DNA of 28,937 bases from RGIG6904 sp024680835 (GTDB lineage Bacteria; Bacillota; Clostridia; Lachnospirales; Lachnospiraceae). A program made the position numbers and the translations under genes. Positions 1 to 7,608 of the stretch are shown here, in pieces; within the stretch, counting starts at the first letter, position 1; each line of letters begins with the position of its first letter. The stretch spans positions 1-28,937 of the forward strand of contig JAILBP010000037.1 in NCBI GenBank assembly GCA_024680835.1. Direction: 5' to 3'. The notes beneath the pieces are model-generated. The model saw nothing but the letters and a program-made list of their open reading frames with translations. It ran no database searches and was not told where the DNA came from.

Positions 1-519
1 GTTCTCGCAGGATCTTGCGGAATCATACACCGTTGCGGCATTTTCATAGAGTGATTCTATGATACATACAGCGTATGAAGCGATACCCTCACCCCTGCCG
101 GTAAAGCCGAGGTGTTCCTCTGTAGTGGCTTTTATGCTGATGTTTTTGAAATCGGTCATGAGGGCATCTGCCACATTATGACGCATTTTTTCTATATAGG
201 GTGCCATCTTGGGTTGTTGGGCGATGATCACCGCATCTATATTGCCGACCCTGTAGCCTTCCTCTAAAAGCTTTTCTCCTGTTTTCCTGAGAAGTTCAAG
301 ACTGTCCGCTCCCTCGTATTCGGGATCATCATCGGGGAAAAGATGACCTATATCTCCCATGGCAGCGGCACCCAGCAGCGCATCCGTTATGGCATGCAGC
401 AGAACATCGGCATCCGAATGTCCTAAAAGCCCCAATTTGTATGGTATATCAACGCCACCTATAATAAGCTTCCTGCCCTCTGTCAGTCTGTGAACATCAT
501 ATCCGTTTCCTATTCTCAT
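1..519 (-). CDS. ispF: 2-C-methyl-D-erythritol 2,4-cyclodiphosphate synthase, C-terminus cut by window edge
   Basis: IspF cyclises CDP-methylerythritol 2-phosphate to MEcPP with release of CMP in the non-mevalonate isoprenoid pathway; it is a cytosolic Zn/Mg-dependent trimer. Starting from ATG at 519 the translation begins MRIGNGYDVHRL and contains the metal ligands Asp8, His10 and His42 (GHSDADVLLHA), the DIGHLFPDDDPEYEGADS block and the C-terminal TTEEHLGFTGRGEGIA signature, so all family landmarks are present. The frame is still open at base 1 after 173 codons, about 14 residues beyond the usual end of about 159, so a C-terminal extension or fusion is cut off by the window edge. It lies 57 bp downstream of the PucR-like regulator on the same strand and may be co-transcribed. 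Confidence 0.95.
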   Translation of the reverse strand, partial: MRIGNGYDVHRLTEGRKLIIGGVDIPYKLGLLGHSDADVLLHAITDALLGAAAMGDIGHLFPDDDPEYEGADSLELLRKTGEKLLEEGYRVGNIDAVIIAQQPKMAPYIEKMRHNVADALMTDFKNISIKATTEEHLGFTGRGEGIASYAVCIIESLYENAATVYDSARSCEN

Positions 520-576
520 ATCCCTAACTGTCCTTATGTGATAAAATCTGTCTTTATGTTTTCCTGCAAAACAGCT

Positions 577-1578
577 TTATTTCATGTATCTCCTCGCGCT
601 GTCTTCCTCTTCAAGCTGATTCAGACGCCTTGCTATCATAAGAGACATTCTGTATGCCATGGCGTCCTTGAAATTTCTGAGATTCAAACCCGTCTGTTTC
701 TGGAACTTATCCAGCTGGTATATAAAGGTGTTACGGTGCATATAGAGTTTTCTGGCAGTCTCCGAGATCTCAAGGTCATTGTCCAAAAACTCGGCAGCCA
801 GAACCTTCATACTCTCATCTATATCCGGCAGACTCTCTCTTCCGTACAGCTCGCGCAGGAACAGCCTGCATGTAGCCTCGTCCGCCCGTGATACGATACG
901 CTCCATTCCTAATATCTCATATGATATAACATCCGGCATCACACCGCCCAAAAGAGCTGTCTTAAACGCTGTGCACGCCTCCCTGTAACCTGTCCTCAGA
1001 TCAGGCAGACTGCTCTTTCTGCCCGAGTATGCCACTCTGACCTTTACCATGGCTTCACTCATGACCGATTCCGACATCATGAGAGCATATTCCTTAGGAT
1101 CAAAATCCTCACCTGCCGCATGAGCTATCAGCAGATGATTGAAATCTATCCTGAAGAAAAGATCCTGTCCGGCATTTACGAAAGCCTCCTTCAGAAGCTC
1201 ATAGTCCGTGTCATCCTCTTCCCCCGCCTCGAATTCCATCAAAAAAACATACCTGTCCACATTTGAGATACCGCACTGCTCTGCCGCCCTGTAGATCTCC
1301 GAAACAGAGGCGTTATCCTCGAAGATGAGTCTTGCCAGAACATTGACCGGCTCTTGTTTTTTTGTTTCCTCGAGAACCATCTTCAAGCCCCCGGCTATGA
1401 GACGGACCTGCTTTTCGTCCGAGATGGCAAGCCCGCTGGCTCTCAGCGTCTTGTCCCTGCCCACGCCGGTCACAAAAACACCATCGGAATATGAAATATC
1501 TCCTCCCGGCTCGTCTATGAGCTCATAATGTCCGCCGGTGATCTTTTCTGCTTCATTCAGGATATCAATTATCTGCAT
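577..1578 (-). CDS. PucR/CdaR-like transcriptional regulator
   Basis: The C-terminus (about the last 65 residues) has the PucR-type helix-turn-helix pattern: a LEISETARKLYMHRNTF core followed by a tyrosine-leucine helix and a tGLNLRNFKDAMAYR tail. This is the DNA-binding end of PucR/CdaR activators, which sense metabolites through variable N-terminal domains. The N-terminal 250 residues match no sensor I recognise, although the middle resembles the degenerate GGDEF-like region of CdaR proteins. The frame is open to a TTG at 1602, but GAGG lies 9 nt before ATG 1578 and directly against ATG 1587, so 1578 (333 residues) is preferred. It overlaps the upstream YesL gene by 14 nt, implying translational coupling. 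The regulated genes are not identifiable; the YesL/lipoprotein/GH95 genes upstream are plausible. Confidence 0.8.
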   Translation of the reverse strand: MQIIDILNEAEKITGGHYELIDEPGGDISYSDGVFVTGVGRDKTLRASGLAISDEKQVRLIAGGLKMVLEETKKQEPVNVLARLIFEDNASVSEIYRAAEQCGISNVDRYVFLMEFEAGEEDDTDYELLKEAFVNAGQDLFFRIDFNHLLIAHAAGEDFDPKEYALMMSESVMSEAMVKVRVAYSGRKSSLPDLRTGYREACTAFKTALLGGVMPDVISYEILGMERIVSRADEATCRLFLRELYGRESLPDIDESMKVLAAEFLDNDLEISETARKLYMHRNTFIYQLDKFQKQTGLNLRNFKDAMAYRMSLMIARRLNQLEEEDSARRYMK

Positions 1579-2218
1579 ACCGTTCATCCTCTTTTTCGGC
1601 AAGTTGTTCTTCGGGAGTCATGTATCTGAAAAAAACGGGCTCCAGTATAAAAGTTAAAACCACGATGTATGTCATCGGTATGAAAACCGCAGAAACAGTC
1701 AGGAAAGTAAAGATTATTCCCATCACAACGCTCATGAGGAGCTGGAATATCATGATCTGCGGGTTTGCAAACATTATGACCAGCGCGTTTCGTACGGTGG
1801 AAAGCGCTTTGTTGCTGAATCTCGCCGTCACGGCACAGGCCGTCATAAAATAGAAAAACGTAAATACCGCTACCAGTAAAAACAACAGCGATGAAAATCC
1901 CACAGGCGTTCCGGATGAGAGCGCAGGAAGGGTACAGAGCATTCCGTAACCGCAGACAAGCTCTATGGCCGCCACTATCAGCCATATGACCGAAGAATTT
2001 TTGAAGCCTTCCTTAAAAGCCCGCCAAAACTCCGGCAGCACCTGTCCCTTTTTCTTACGGATAACTTTATTGACCGCATAATAAAACGCGCTGGTGGATG
2101 CACCTACAGTAAACACCGGTATGCAAAGCACAAACCACACCAGCTCCAGTATGATAAGATCCACAACATCATTCAAAAAACCGATTACAGGATTATCACC
2201 GCTAAAAAATCGTTCCAT
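1565..2218 (-). CDS. YesL-family (DUF624) membrane protein, copy 1
   Basis: This 217-residue hydrophobic protein has the DUF624/YesL layout: a short N-terminus with a GDNPVIGFLNDVVDLIILE-like start, a first membrane helix with CIPVFTVGASTSAFYYA, a basic loop (KVIRKKKGQ), then FWRAFKEGFKNSSVIWLI entering the second helix, and three further hydrophobic segments. YesL proteins often sit in polysaccharide or oligosaccharide utilisation loci; their biochemical role is unknown. The gene overlaps the PucR-like regulator by 14 nt. It follows a probable beta-helix lipoprotein by 58 bp. A second, divergent copy lies at 8973-9611 behind the ABC importer. Confidence 0.85.
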   Translation of the reverse strand: MERFFSGDNPVIGFLNDVVDLIILELVWFVLCIPVFTVGASTSAFYYAVNKVIRKKKGQVLPEFWRAFKEGFKNSSVIWLIVAAIELVCGYGMLCTLPALSSGTPVGFSSLLFLLVAVFTFFYFMTACAVTARFSNKALSTVRNALVIMFANPQIMIFQLLMSVVMGIIFTFLTVSAVFIPMTYIVVLTFILEPVFFRYMTPEEQLAEKEDERYADN

Positions 2219-2276
2219 CTGTATCTTTCCCTGTCAGTATCCCATATACATTAGCATTGGCAGTGTACTGTTATGA

Positions 2277-3641
2277 TCAGTAATTAAGAACATCGGAAAA
2301 TGTTCCGACCGTGACGGTGATACCACTCTCGCCCTCCATATATACAGTACCGTCGGCACCTTTCACTGTCACTGCCTTGCCCTCTTCATCTACGATCTCG
2401 CCGCTGCACTGAAGATTTTCAAATTCACAGCCTTCCGTCACTATCCATCTGCATCCGTCCTGAACTCCGATGGTACAGTGTCCGCTGCCGCCTTCTCCTG
2501 CGAACTTCTCATCTTTTTTGACACTTCCTTTGTACTCCGAACCATTGGTAACAAAGAAATCCAGTTCGCTGGTGCTGTCATAATATACATTTCCCTCTGC
2601 CTTGGAGCCCCCAAGCTCAAAATGACAGGTTGCGCCGTTTGATCCGGCTTTGCCCCAAAGGTCATTATTGCCCTGACATCTTATAAAATACCCGTCATCA
2701 GATCCGGAATTTATAAGTTCACAGTTGTCAACATAAACAGCGCAGTTTGTATTAGTCAGATAAAACATACCGCCCGAACGTGACTCCAGCGATGTTGAGC
2801 TCAAAAATATCTCTGCCCTCTCTCCCTCCGCCGGTTTTTCATCTGCGCAAGCTATCACAGACCAGTTGAAATCATTGGCATTCGAACCGGTCTTATTGGC
2901 AACGAGCGTACATCCCTCGGCCCATGACGAAACGGGGCCCACAAATCTCATAACCTCCGAAGAATAGGATGTGACCCGGCTGTTTGTAAGATCAAGCGAT
3001 GTCCCCACATAAACTCCGGGCGAGTTTTTACCCTTTGTCTCAACCGAACAATCCATAACATTCATATAGGAATCCGGATCGGTACATCTGAGTCCTGCCG
3101 CCTCTCTGCCTTCAGTAGTAATAGTACATGAGGACAGTGTGGCAGACGCTCCGCCTGCACATACTGCGCCGGGTGAATACACTCCCTCTGTCGAAATATT
3201 CACCGTATTGAGATCAGTATTGGCGCCGGTATATGTAAAAACGCCTGTAGCGCCTGCAGCATTTGTACTGATATCTCCTTCACTTACTGTCAAAAAAGAA
3301 TCCATCACCAGACAGGCAGCTCCCAGACCTTTGGTAACTGCCGCCTCCCTGATACGCGATTTTTCGGAATTTTTCTTAAGTTCGAGCTTTCCAAAAGAAA
3401 CGCTGGAATTTTTTATCAAAAGGCCGTTTGTATTTGTCCCGGTAAAATTGTAGGACTCAGTCTCAATAGTCTGATCGGTGTCCAGAACCTCCTCGCCATC
3501 ATAGGTTCCATCCCACACATCATCATATACGGAAACATCTTCCTCACCGGCATCCGTTCCCCGTGTATTCCCTGCGCATGCTGTAAACGACACTGCAGTC
3601 GCAACGCACAACATAATAGTCAAAAACTTCCTGTTCTTCAT
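2277..3641 (-). CDS. Repetitive surface lipoprotein, probable right-handed beta-helix
   Basis: The protein (454 residues) has a Lys/Arg start, a hydrophobic stretch and a lipobox-like FTAC, so it is probably a lipoprotein with the mature Cys near residue 22. From about residue 65 it consists of short imperfect repeats rich in Asn, Ser, Thr and Gly, each with patterns like 'VNISTEGVYSPGAV', 'CTITTEGREAAGL' and 'CSVETKGKNSPGV', spaced about 22 to 24 residues. This is typical of parallel beta-helix (pectate-lyase or adhesin-like) folds. No catalytic motif is recognisable, so sugar binding, lyase activity and adhesion are all open. GAGG lies 10 nt before the ATG. It sits 85 bp downstream of the GH95 gene and 58 bp upstream of yesL copy 1. 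Confidence 0.75.
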   Translation of the reverse strand: MKNRKFLTIMLCVATAVSFTACAGNTRGTDAGEEDVSVYDDVWDGTYDGEEVLDTDQTIETESYNFTGTNTNGLLIKNSSVSFGKLELKKNSEKSRIREAAVTKGLGAACLVMDSFLTVSEGDISTNAAGATGVFTYTGANTDLNTVNISTEGVYSPGAVCAGGASATLSSCTITTEGREAAGLRCTDPDSYMNVMDCSVETKGKNSPGVYVGTSLDLTNSRVTSYSSEVMRFVGPVSSWAEGCTLVANKTGSNANDFNWSVIACADEKPAEGERAEIFLSSTSLESRSGGMFYLTNTNCAVYVDNCELINSGSDDGYFIRCQGNNDLWGKAGSNGATCHFELGGSKAEGNVYYDSTSELDFFVTNGSEYKGSVKKDEKFAGEGGSGHCTIGVQDGCRWIVTEGCEFENLQCSGEIVDEEGKAVTVKGADGTVYMEGESGITVTVGTFSDVLNY

Positions 3642-3726
3642 TTCTTTTCTACCTCGTATATATTTTTCAAAAAAACTCTTCTTATTTTATCATTGTAATC
3701 CGCTTCCGTCAAATCGAAAGATACTC

Positions 3727-6075
3727 TCATTCGTTTTTGCTCATTAAAGATACCGCCTTTCCCGCCTCAAATTTCACTGAACGGGTATCCCCGGAGATGA
3801 CAACCTTTCCGGTGCAGTCCCTGTCGGATACGATCACTATATCCTTTGCCTTTCCGTCCTCCCAGCTTATGGATACCGTGAATCCGCCTCTGGCTCTCAA
3901 CCCCGAAACGCTGCCCGCATGCCACTCCTCCGGCAATGCAGGCAGAATCTCAATGCATCCGTCGTGACTCTGCAGCAGCATCTCCGCGATACCTGCGGCA
4001 CCCCCGAAATTCCCGTCTATCTGGAAAGGCGGATGATCGTCAAAAAGATTGGGCAGGACCGATTTTCTCAAAAGCTCTTTCACATTGAACAAAGCCCTGT
4101 CTCCATCATGAAGTCTCGCATACATATTGATGATCCAGGCTCTGCTCCAGCCGGTATGTCCTCCTCCGCCTGCAAGCCTTCGCTCCAGGGTCTTCCCTGC
4201 AGCTTCCGCCAGCTCCGGCGTATTTGACCATGTTATCTGAGAGCCGGGACAAAGTGCGAACAGCTGTGATATATGCCTGTGACCTGCATCCGTCTCCTCG
4301 TAGTCCTCATACCATTCCTGAATCTGACCGTGTTTGCCGATGCTGATGGGAGGAAGCTTCCCAAGGGCTTCCGAAATCTCACCTGTAATATCATCTTCAA
4401 TCCCCAAAATCTTCGCAGCGTTGATACAGTCATTGAAAAGCTCCCGCATTATCTGGCTGTCCATGGACGCGCCCTTGCATATGACTCCTTTTTCCCCGCT
4501 CGGCAATCTATATTCATTCTCCGGCGACAGACTGGGTACTATGGTGATATACCCCCCGTCTTCAACTGCAAAATCCAGCAAAAAACGCGCTGCCTCCAGC
4601 ATAGTGTTGAAATGACCGCGCAGGAACTCTTCATCCTGCGTAAATACATAGTGTTCCCAGATATGAAGGCAGAGCCATGCGGCTCCCATCACCCAGTAGG
4701 ACGAAGAAAGACAAACATCCTGTGGCGCGGTATCCGCCCATATATCCGTGTTGTGATGTGCCATAAAGCCACGGCATCCATACATGACCTCTGCTGTGCG
4801 CCGTCCGTTCTCTCGCATTCTCTCAATATGATCGAAGAGTGGCAGATGACATTCCGGAAGATTACAGGTTTCCGCAGGCCAGTAGTTCATCTCTGTATTA
4901 ATATTGATAGTAAACTTGCTGCCCCAGGCCGGAGTCATACTCGCATTCCACAGTCCCTGAAGATTGGCAGGCAGAGAGCCCGGACGGCTGCATGATATGA
5001 GAAGATATCTGCCGAAATTAAAGAACAGCTCCATCAGCTTATTGTCAAGGGCAACCTCACGATATGACACCAATCTTTCCGGTGTCGGAAGACCGGAACA
5101 CGCAGAGCCGTCATCAAAAAGTGAAAACTTCACTCTGTCATAAAGCCTGTGATAATCCTCCAGGTGTCTTTCCAGAAGCTTATCCCAGCCAAGTTCTGTC
5201 GCTTTATCCAGGTTATCCAGCACCACAGACTTTGGGTCCTCATCATAAAATGTGGTGTCAGCCGCCAACAGTATGGTGGCGCTGTCAGCATTTTGTACTA
5301 TTATGTTATCGCCCAGGGCATAGGCCTCTCCGTTATCCGCCAGAACACGCGCACCACAGAACAGTTCCGCTGCACCCTTACCTCCGCACTGAGCCGACAT
5401 TAACAGCGTGTCCTCCGCGACAGCCCCGATGCTGTCCGCAAACTCATCAAAAGCCGGATGGCGGTAGGTCTGCATCTGATAAGGAGAATAATCCCAGGTC
5501 GGATTTCCCCTTGCTATACGCACATGAAATGACAAAGACGCCGGTCTGTCCGCAGTCAGTCTGACTGCCATTACCTTATCCGGGAAGCTTGCGATATACT
5601 GTCTATGAAAGCGAACTCCGGCACGGCAGTATTCCGTATCCGCCACCGCATTTTCAACATGGAGGTGGCGTCTGTACTCCGTTATCTCGTCCCTCTCTCC
5701 CTCAAATAAGATATAGAGATTTCCCAGTGGCTCGTAATGTGCCTGCTCCTCCGGGGTTCCCGAGAGAGCAAACGTACAGAGCTCCTGCGCTTCACGTATT
5801 TTTCCATCAAAAATAAGACGGCGTATCTCAGGGAGGTTTTTAAGGGCAGAAGGATTATTCCTGTCCCGCTTACCGCCATGCCATACGCTGTCTTCATTAA
5901 GTGCCACAAGCTCTGTATAAGGCTTTCCATATACCATCCCGCCGAGCCTTCCGTTGCCGATGGGAAGAGCCTCGTTCCAGCTTTCGGCAGGATGGTCAAA
6001 ATATATAGTGTTACCGGCTTTGTCCATATTATGCCCGTTTCTCTCTGTAATGCTGCTGTTTGAAGCAGTGTACAT
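3727..6075 (-). CDS. Glycoside hydrolase family 95 (alpha-1,2-L-fucosidase/alpha-L-galactosidase type)
   Basis: At 782 residues this is full length for a GH95 enzyme, an inverting exo-glycosidase acting on terminal alpha-L-fucose or alpha-L-galactose of host glycans or plant xyloglucan. Family landmarks in order: EALPIGNGRLGGMVYG (36-50), LNEDSVWHGG (59-68), NLQGLWNASMTPAWGSKF (371-388), ININTEMNYWPAE (390-402), SLSPENEY (515-522), GGGGHTGWSRAW (636-647) and IDGNFGGAAGIAEMLLQSH (686-704). By analogy with Bifidobacterium AfcA the probable active-site residues are Asn391/Asn393, Glu519 and Asp688. There is no signal peptide, so it acts in the cytoplasm on imported oligosaccharides. The ATG directly follows the stop of the Bax-inhibitor gene (TGAATG); an internal ATG at 6027 is an alternative start. 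Substrate preference cannot be read from the sequence. Confidence 0.93.
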   Translation of the reverse strand: MYTASNSSITERNGHNMDKAGNTIYFDHPAESWNEALPIGNGRLGGMVYGKPYTELVALNEDSVWHGGKRDRNNPSALKNLPEIRRLIFDGKIREAQELCTFALSGTPEEQAHYEPLGNLYILFEGERDEITEYRRHLHVENAVADTEYCRAGVRFHRQYIASFPDKVMAVRLTADRPASLSFHVRIARGNPTWDYSPYQMQTYRHPAFDEFADSIGAVAEDTLLMSAQCGGKGAAELFCGARVLADNGEAYALGDNIIVQNADSATILLAADTTFYDEDPKSVVLDNLDKATELGWDKLLERHLEDYHRLYDRVKFSLFDDGSACSGLPTPERLVSYREVALDNKLMELFFNFGRYLLISCSRPGSLPANLQGLWNASMTPAWGSKFTININTEMNYWPAETCNLPECHLPLFDHIERMRENGRRTAEVMYGCRGFMAHHNTDIWADTAPQDVCLSSSYWVMGAAWLCLHIWEHYVFTQDEEFLRGHFNTMLEAARFLLDFAVEDGGYITIVPSLSPENEYRLPSGEKGVICKGASMDSQIMRELFNDCINAAKILGIEDDITGEISEALGKLPPISIGKHGQIQEWYEDYEETDAGHRHISQLFALCPGSQITWSNTPELAEAAGKTLERRLAGGGGHTGWSRAWIINMYARLHDGDRALFNVKELLRKSVLPNLFDDHPPFQIDGNFGGAAGIAEMLLQSHDGCIEILPALPEEWHAGSVSGLRARGGFTVSISWEDGKAKDIVIVSDRDCTGKVVISGDTRSVKFEAGKAVSLMSKNE

Positions 6076-6777
6076 TCATCGTTTGCTCTTTGAACCGCTG
6101 ATGCGAAGTATCTGCAGGAAAAGATTGATGATGTCAAGATAAACATCAAGCGCCGAGTCCACAGCCGAGTCAACGGTAGAGGGAGCAGACTGGGCTTTGT
6201 GTATATCGTATCCGATATACAAGCTGAAAATACCGGCGGAAATATAGGCGACAATGATAAAAGGTCTTCCCAGGATAAGCTCTATGATGAATACCACCAG
6301 GATCGCTATCAGTGCCACCATCAAAAAGCCGCCTATCTTCTCCATAACATCCGGAACCAGCACGGATACAACCGCCATCAGAGCCGTGAGTTCCAAAGTG
6401 ATCACAAAGGAGTGAGTCACCACCGCCGAGCTCAAGCCGCCATAGCTTTCCACTATGACAGACAGCACCAGTCCGAAAGGCACCACCAGCATGTTGTATC
6501 CCAAAAAGCTGATGAGCGGATTGTCGGATTTTCTCGCAATATAAGTTCCCAGCAATCCCATGATCAGGTACACTAACGAAAGTACCAGTGGATGTATGGA
6601 CCTTGCATAATCCAAACCGAACTTGCACAGGATAATATTCAGTAAAAGACCGTACCCCAGGGTTCCACCCATTATGATGTTGAAGGTCCTGCGTGGAATC
6701 TCATCAGACAATGTATCCTGATATGCTCTGTCAGATGAGTAAACACCACTCATATGTGTTTTGTTGAAATCATCCAT
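6076..6777 (-). CDS. Bax inhibitor-1/YccA family multi-pass membrane protein
   Basis: The 233-residue protein has a soluble 35-residue N-terminus, six to seven hydrophobic helices and the family C-terminal signature YIGYDIHKAQ followed by ALDVYLDIINLFLQILRI. The Asp pair in these motifs is the pH-sensing di-aspartyl region known from BsYetJ, a calcium leak channel of this family. The likely role is therefore ion leak or membrane homeostasis; no bacterial physiology is established. The start is ATG 6777, with AGGGAG 7 nt upstream, and a near-consensus promoter lies at 6859-6887. It is the first gene of a probable BI-1/GH95 transcript; a functional link with the fucosidase is not obvious. Confidence 0.9.
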   Translation of the reverse strand: MDDFNKTHMSGVYSSDRAYQDTLSDEIPRRTFNIIMGGTLGYGLLLNIILCKFGLDYARSIHPLVLSLVYLIMGLLGTYIARKSDNPLISFLGYNMLVVPFGLVLSVIVESYGGLSSAVVTHSFVITLELTALMAVVSVLVPDVMEKIGGFLMVALIAILVVFIIELILGRPFIIVAYISAGIFSLYIGYDIHKAQSAPSTVDSAVDSALDVYLDIINLFLQILRISGSKSKR

Positions 6778-6858
6778 AATGTCTCCCTTCTGTGCCGGAA
6801 TATCACCTTGACGGCATCAGATCCACTCAATATACATCATCCCGGTCACCCGAAGGCT

Positions 6859-6887
6859 ATTGTACCATCATAAAATGTACCCGTCAA
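6859..6887 (-). promoter_or_regulatory. Sigma-A type promoter upstream of BI-1/GH95
   Basis: On the minus strand TTGACG (6882-6887) and TACAAT (6859-6864) are separated by exactly 17 nt, each one base from consensus. They lie about 80 nt upstream of the BI-1 start codon. Confidence 0.75.
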
Positions 6888-6958
6888 TCACTTTGACAGG
6901 GGCATGATGGCGGGCCGTTACTATGTCACAGCCTTCAAAAAACCTGACCGAATGCCAA

Positions 6959-7243
6959 TCATGCCCTGATAGACCATGCTATATTCCTCTTATTAAAATA
7001 CAGGCGTATCGTCTTCATCTGTCCGAAAACGGCTATCTTGCATTCAAATATAAGATAATCGCTCGTAACATACACACCATCCGGTGTGGTATATGCACCG
7101 TCTACGGATATCTGTTTGTAGCCTTTTATGGTGTATACATACTCCTCGCCGTCTTCCTTTATCCTGATGCGAATCGGTATGATCGGTCCGTTATGGCAAT
7201 GCTGACAGATCACATCCAAATCTTCACCCACATAACCCTTCAT
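6959..7243 (-). CDS. Small protein of unknown function (94 aa) with one CxxC
   Basis: I do not recognise this family. The ORF is well supported: AGGAGGG lies 7 nt before ATG 7243 and a near-perfect promoter lies at 7270-7298. The protein has a single CQHC near the N-terminus (Cys13, Cys16), then an alternating hydrophobic/charged pattern suggesting a small beta-rich domain (PIRIRIKEDGEEYVYTIKGY ... GVYVTSDYLIFECKIAVFG), and a basic C-terminus. One CxxC could bind half a zinc site, with dimerisation or a third Cys (near residue 68) completing it. The near-LexA box in its promoter suggests stress control. It is probably monocistronic, since BI-1 has its own promoter. Confidence 0.7.
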   Translation of the reverse strand: MKGYVGEDLDVICQHCHNGPIIPIRIRIKEDGEEYVYTIKGYKQISVDGAYTTPDGVYVTSDYLIFECKIAVFGQMKTIRLYFNKRNIAWSIRA

Positions 7244-7269
7244 ATGCGATCCCTCCTAAATCTGTCGGC

Positions 7270-7298
7270 ATTATAGCACGTTTGTTCGAATTTGTAAA
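7270..7298 (-). promoter_or_regulatory. Strong promoter of the 94-aa gene
   Basis: On the minus strand TTTACA (7293-7298) and a perfect TATAAT (7270-7275) are separated by 17 nt. The start codon is 27 nt from the -10 element, so the leader is short. Confidence 0.85.
7275..7288 (-). promoter_or_regulatory. Near-consensus LexA (SOS) box inside the promoter spacer
   Basis: The minus-strand sequence CGAACAAACGTGCT differs from the Gram-positive LexA consensus CGAACRNRYGTTYC at two positions; the left half-site is perfect and the right half has GTGC in place of GTTC. It fills most of the spacer between -35 and -10, where a bound repressor would block polymerase. This is an inference from motif similarity only. 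Confidence 0.35.
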
Positions 7299-7411
7299 CA
7301 GTCAGTATTCAATCATTTTTTATAACCGCAGTTTCGATGCTTACGAAAAAGCACAATCACATTATTTTAGGTGATTTGTAAAATACTATGCAGAGCAAAA
7401 ATCCATAAACA

Positions 7412-7445
7412 AAGGACCATGCCGGGATTACCTGACATGGTCTTT
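7412..7445 (-). terminator. Hairpin ending the repeat-array transcript
   Basis: A 15-bp imperfect stem (core GACCATG/CATGGTC, loop ATTA, one C/A mismatch and two G/T wobbles) lies 14 nt beyond the stop of the 49-aa ORF. On the minus strand it is followed by CCTTTGTTTATGGATTTTT, a broken U-tract, so it is a plausible terminator for anything transcribed leftward across the array. Confidence 0.5.
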
Positions 7446-7458
7446 AGCTTATCTCATA

Positions 7459-7608
7459 TTACTTTTTCTTGGAAACCTTTACCTTGGCCTTGGGATTACC
7501 TGCCTTCTTAAGCTGCTTTTCGATATTCCTCTTTTCAGCTTTGGTTGGCAGATTTACATTCTTGTACGCCGATTTACCTGTTGCTGTCAGCACAAGTCCT
7601 TGAGTCAT
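7459..7608 (-). CDS. Possible 49-aa basic small protein at the end of the repeat array
   Basis: ATG 7608 to TAA 7459 encodes 49 residues ending AGNPKAKVKVSKKK. The first three codons (ATG ACT CAA, MTQ) are those of the 53-bp repeat, after which the sequence becomes unique. An in-frame TAG sits two codons before the ATG, so no longer form exists. GGAG abuts the ATG with no spacer, so initiation would depend on coupling with the preceding 18-codon ORF, whose TGA overlaps this ATG. A hairpin follows the stop. About a third of the residues are Lys or Arg. It may be a genuine small basic protein or the remnant of a gene tail into which the repeat expanded; no homologue is recognised. Confidence 0.35.
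   Translation of the reverse strand: MTQGLVLTATGKSAYKNVNLPTKAEKRNIEKQLKKAGNPKAKVKVSKKK

Noticed and set aside
4273..4995. Plus-strand 240-codon open frame
   Set aside because: It lies wholly inside the GH95 gene on the opposite strand, has no recognisable motifs and no ribosome binding site; it is a shadow of GH95 codon usage.
6893..6936. Plus-strand promoter TTGACA...TACTAT
   Set aside because: The spacer is 20 nt and no plus-strand gene follows.
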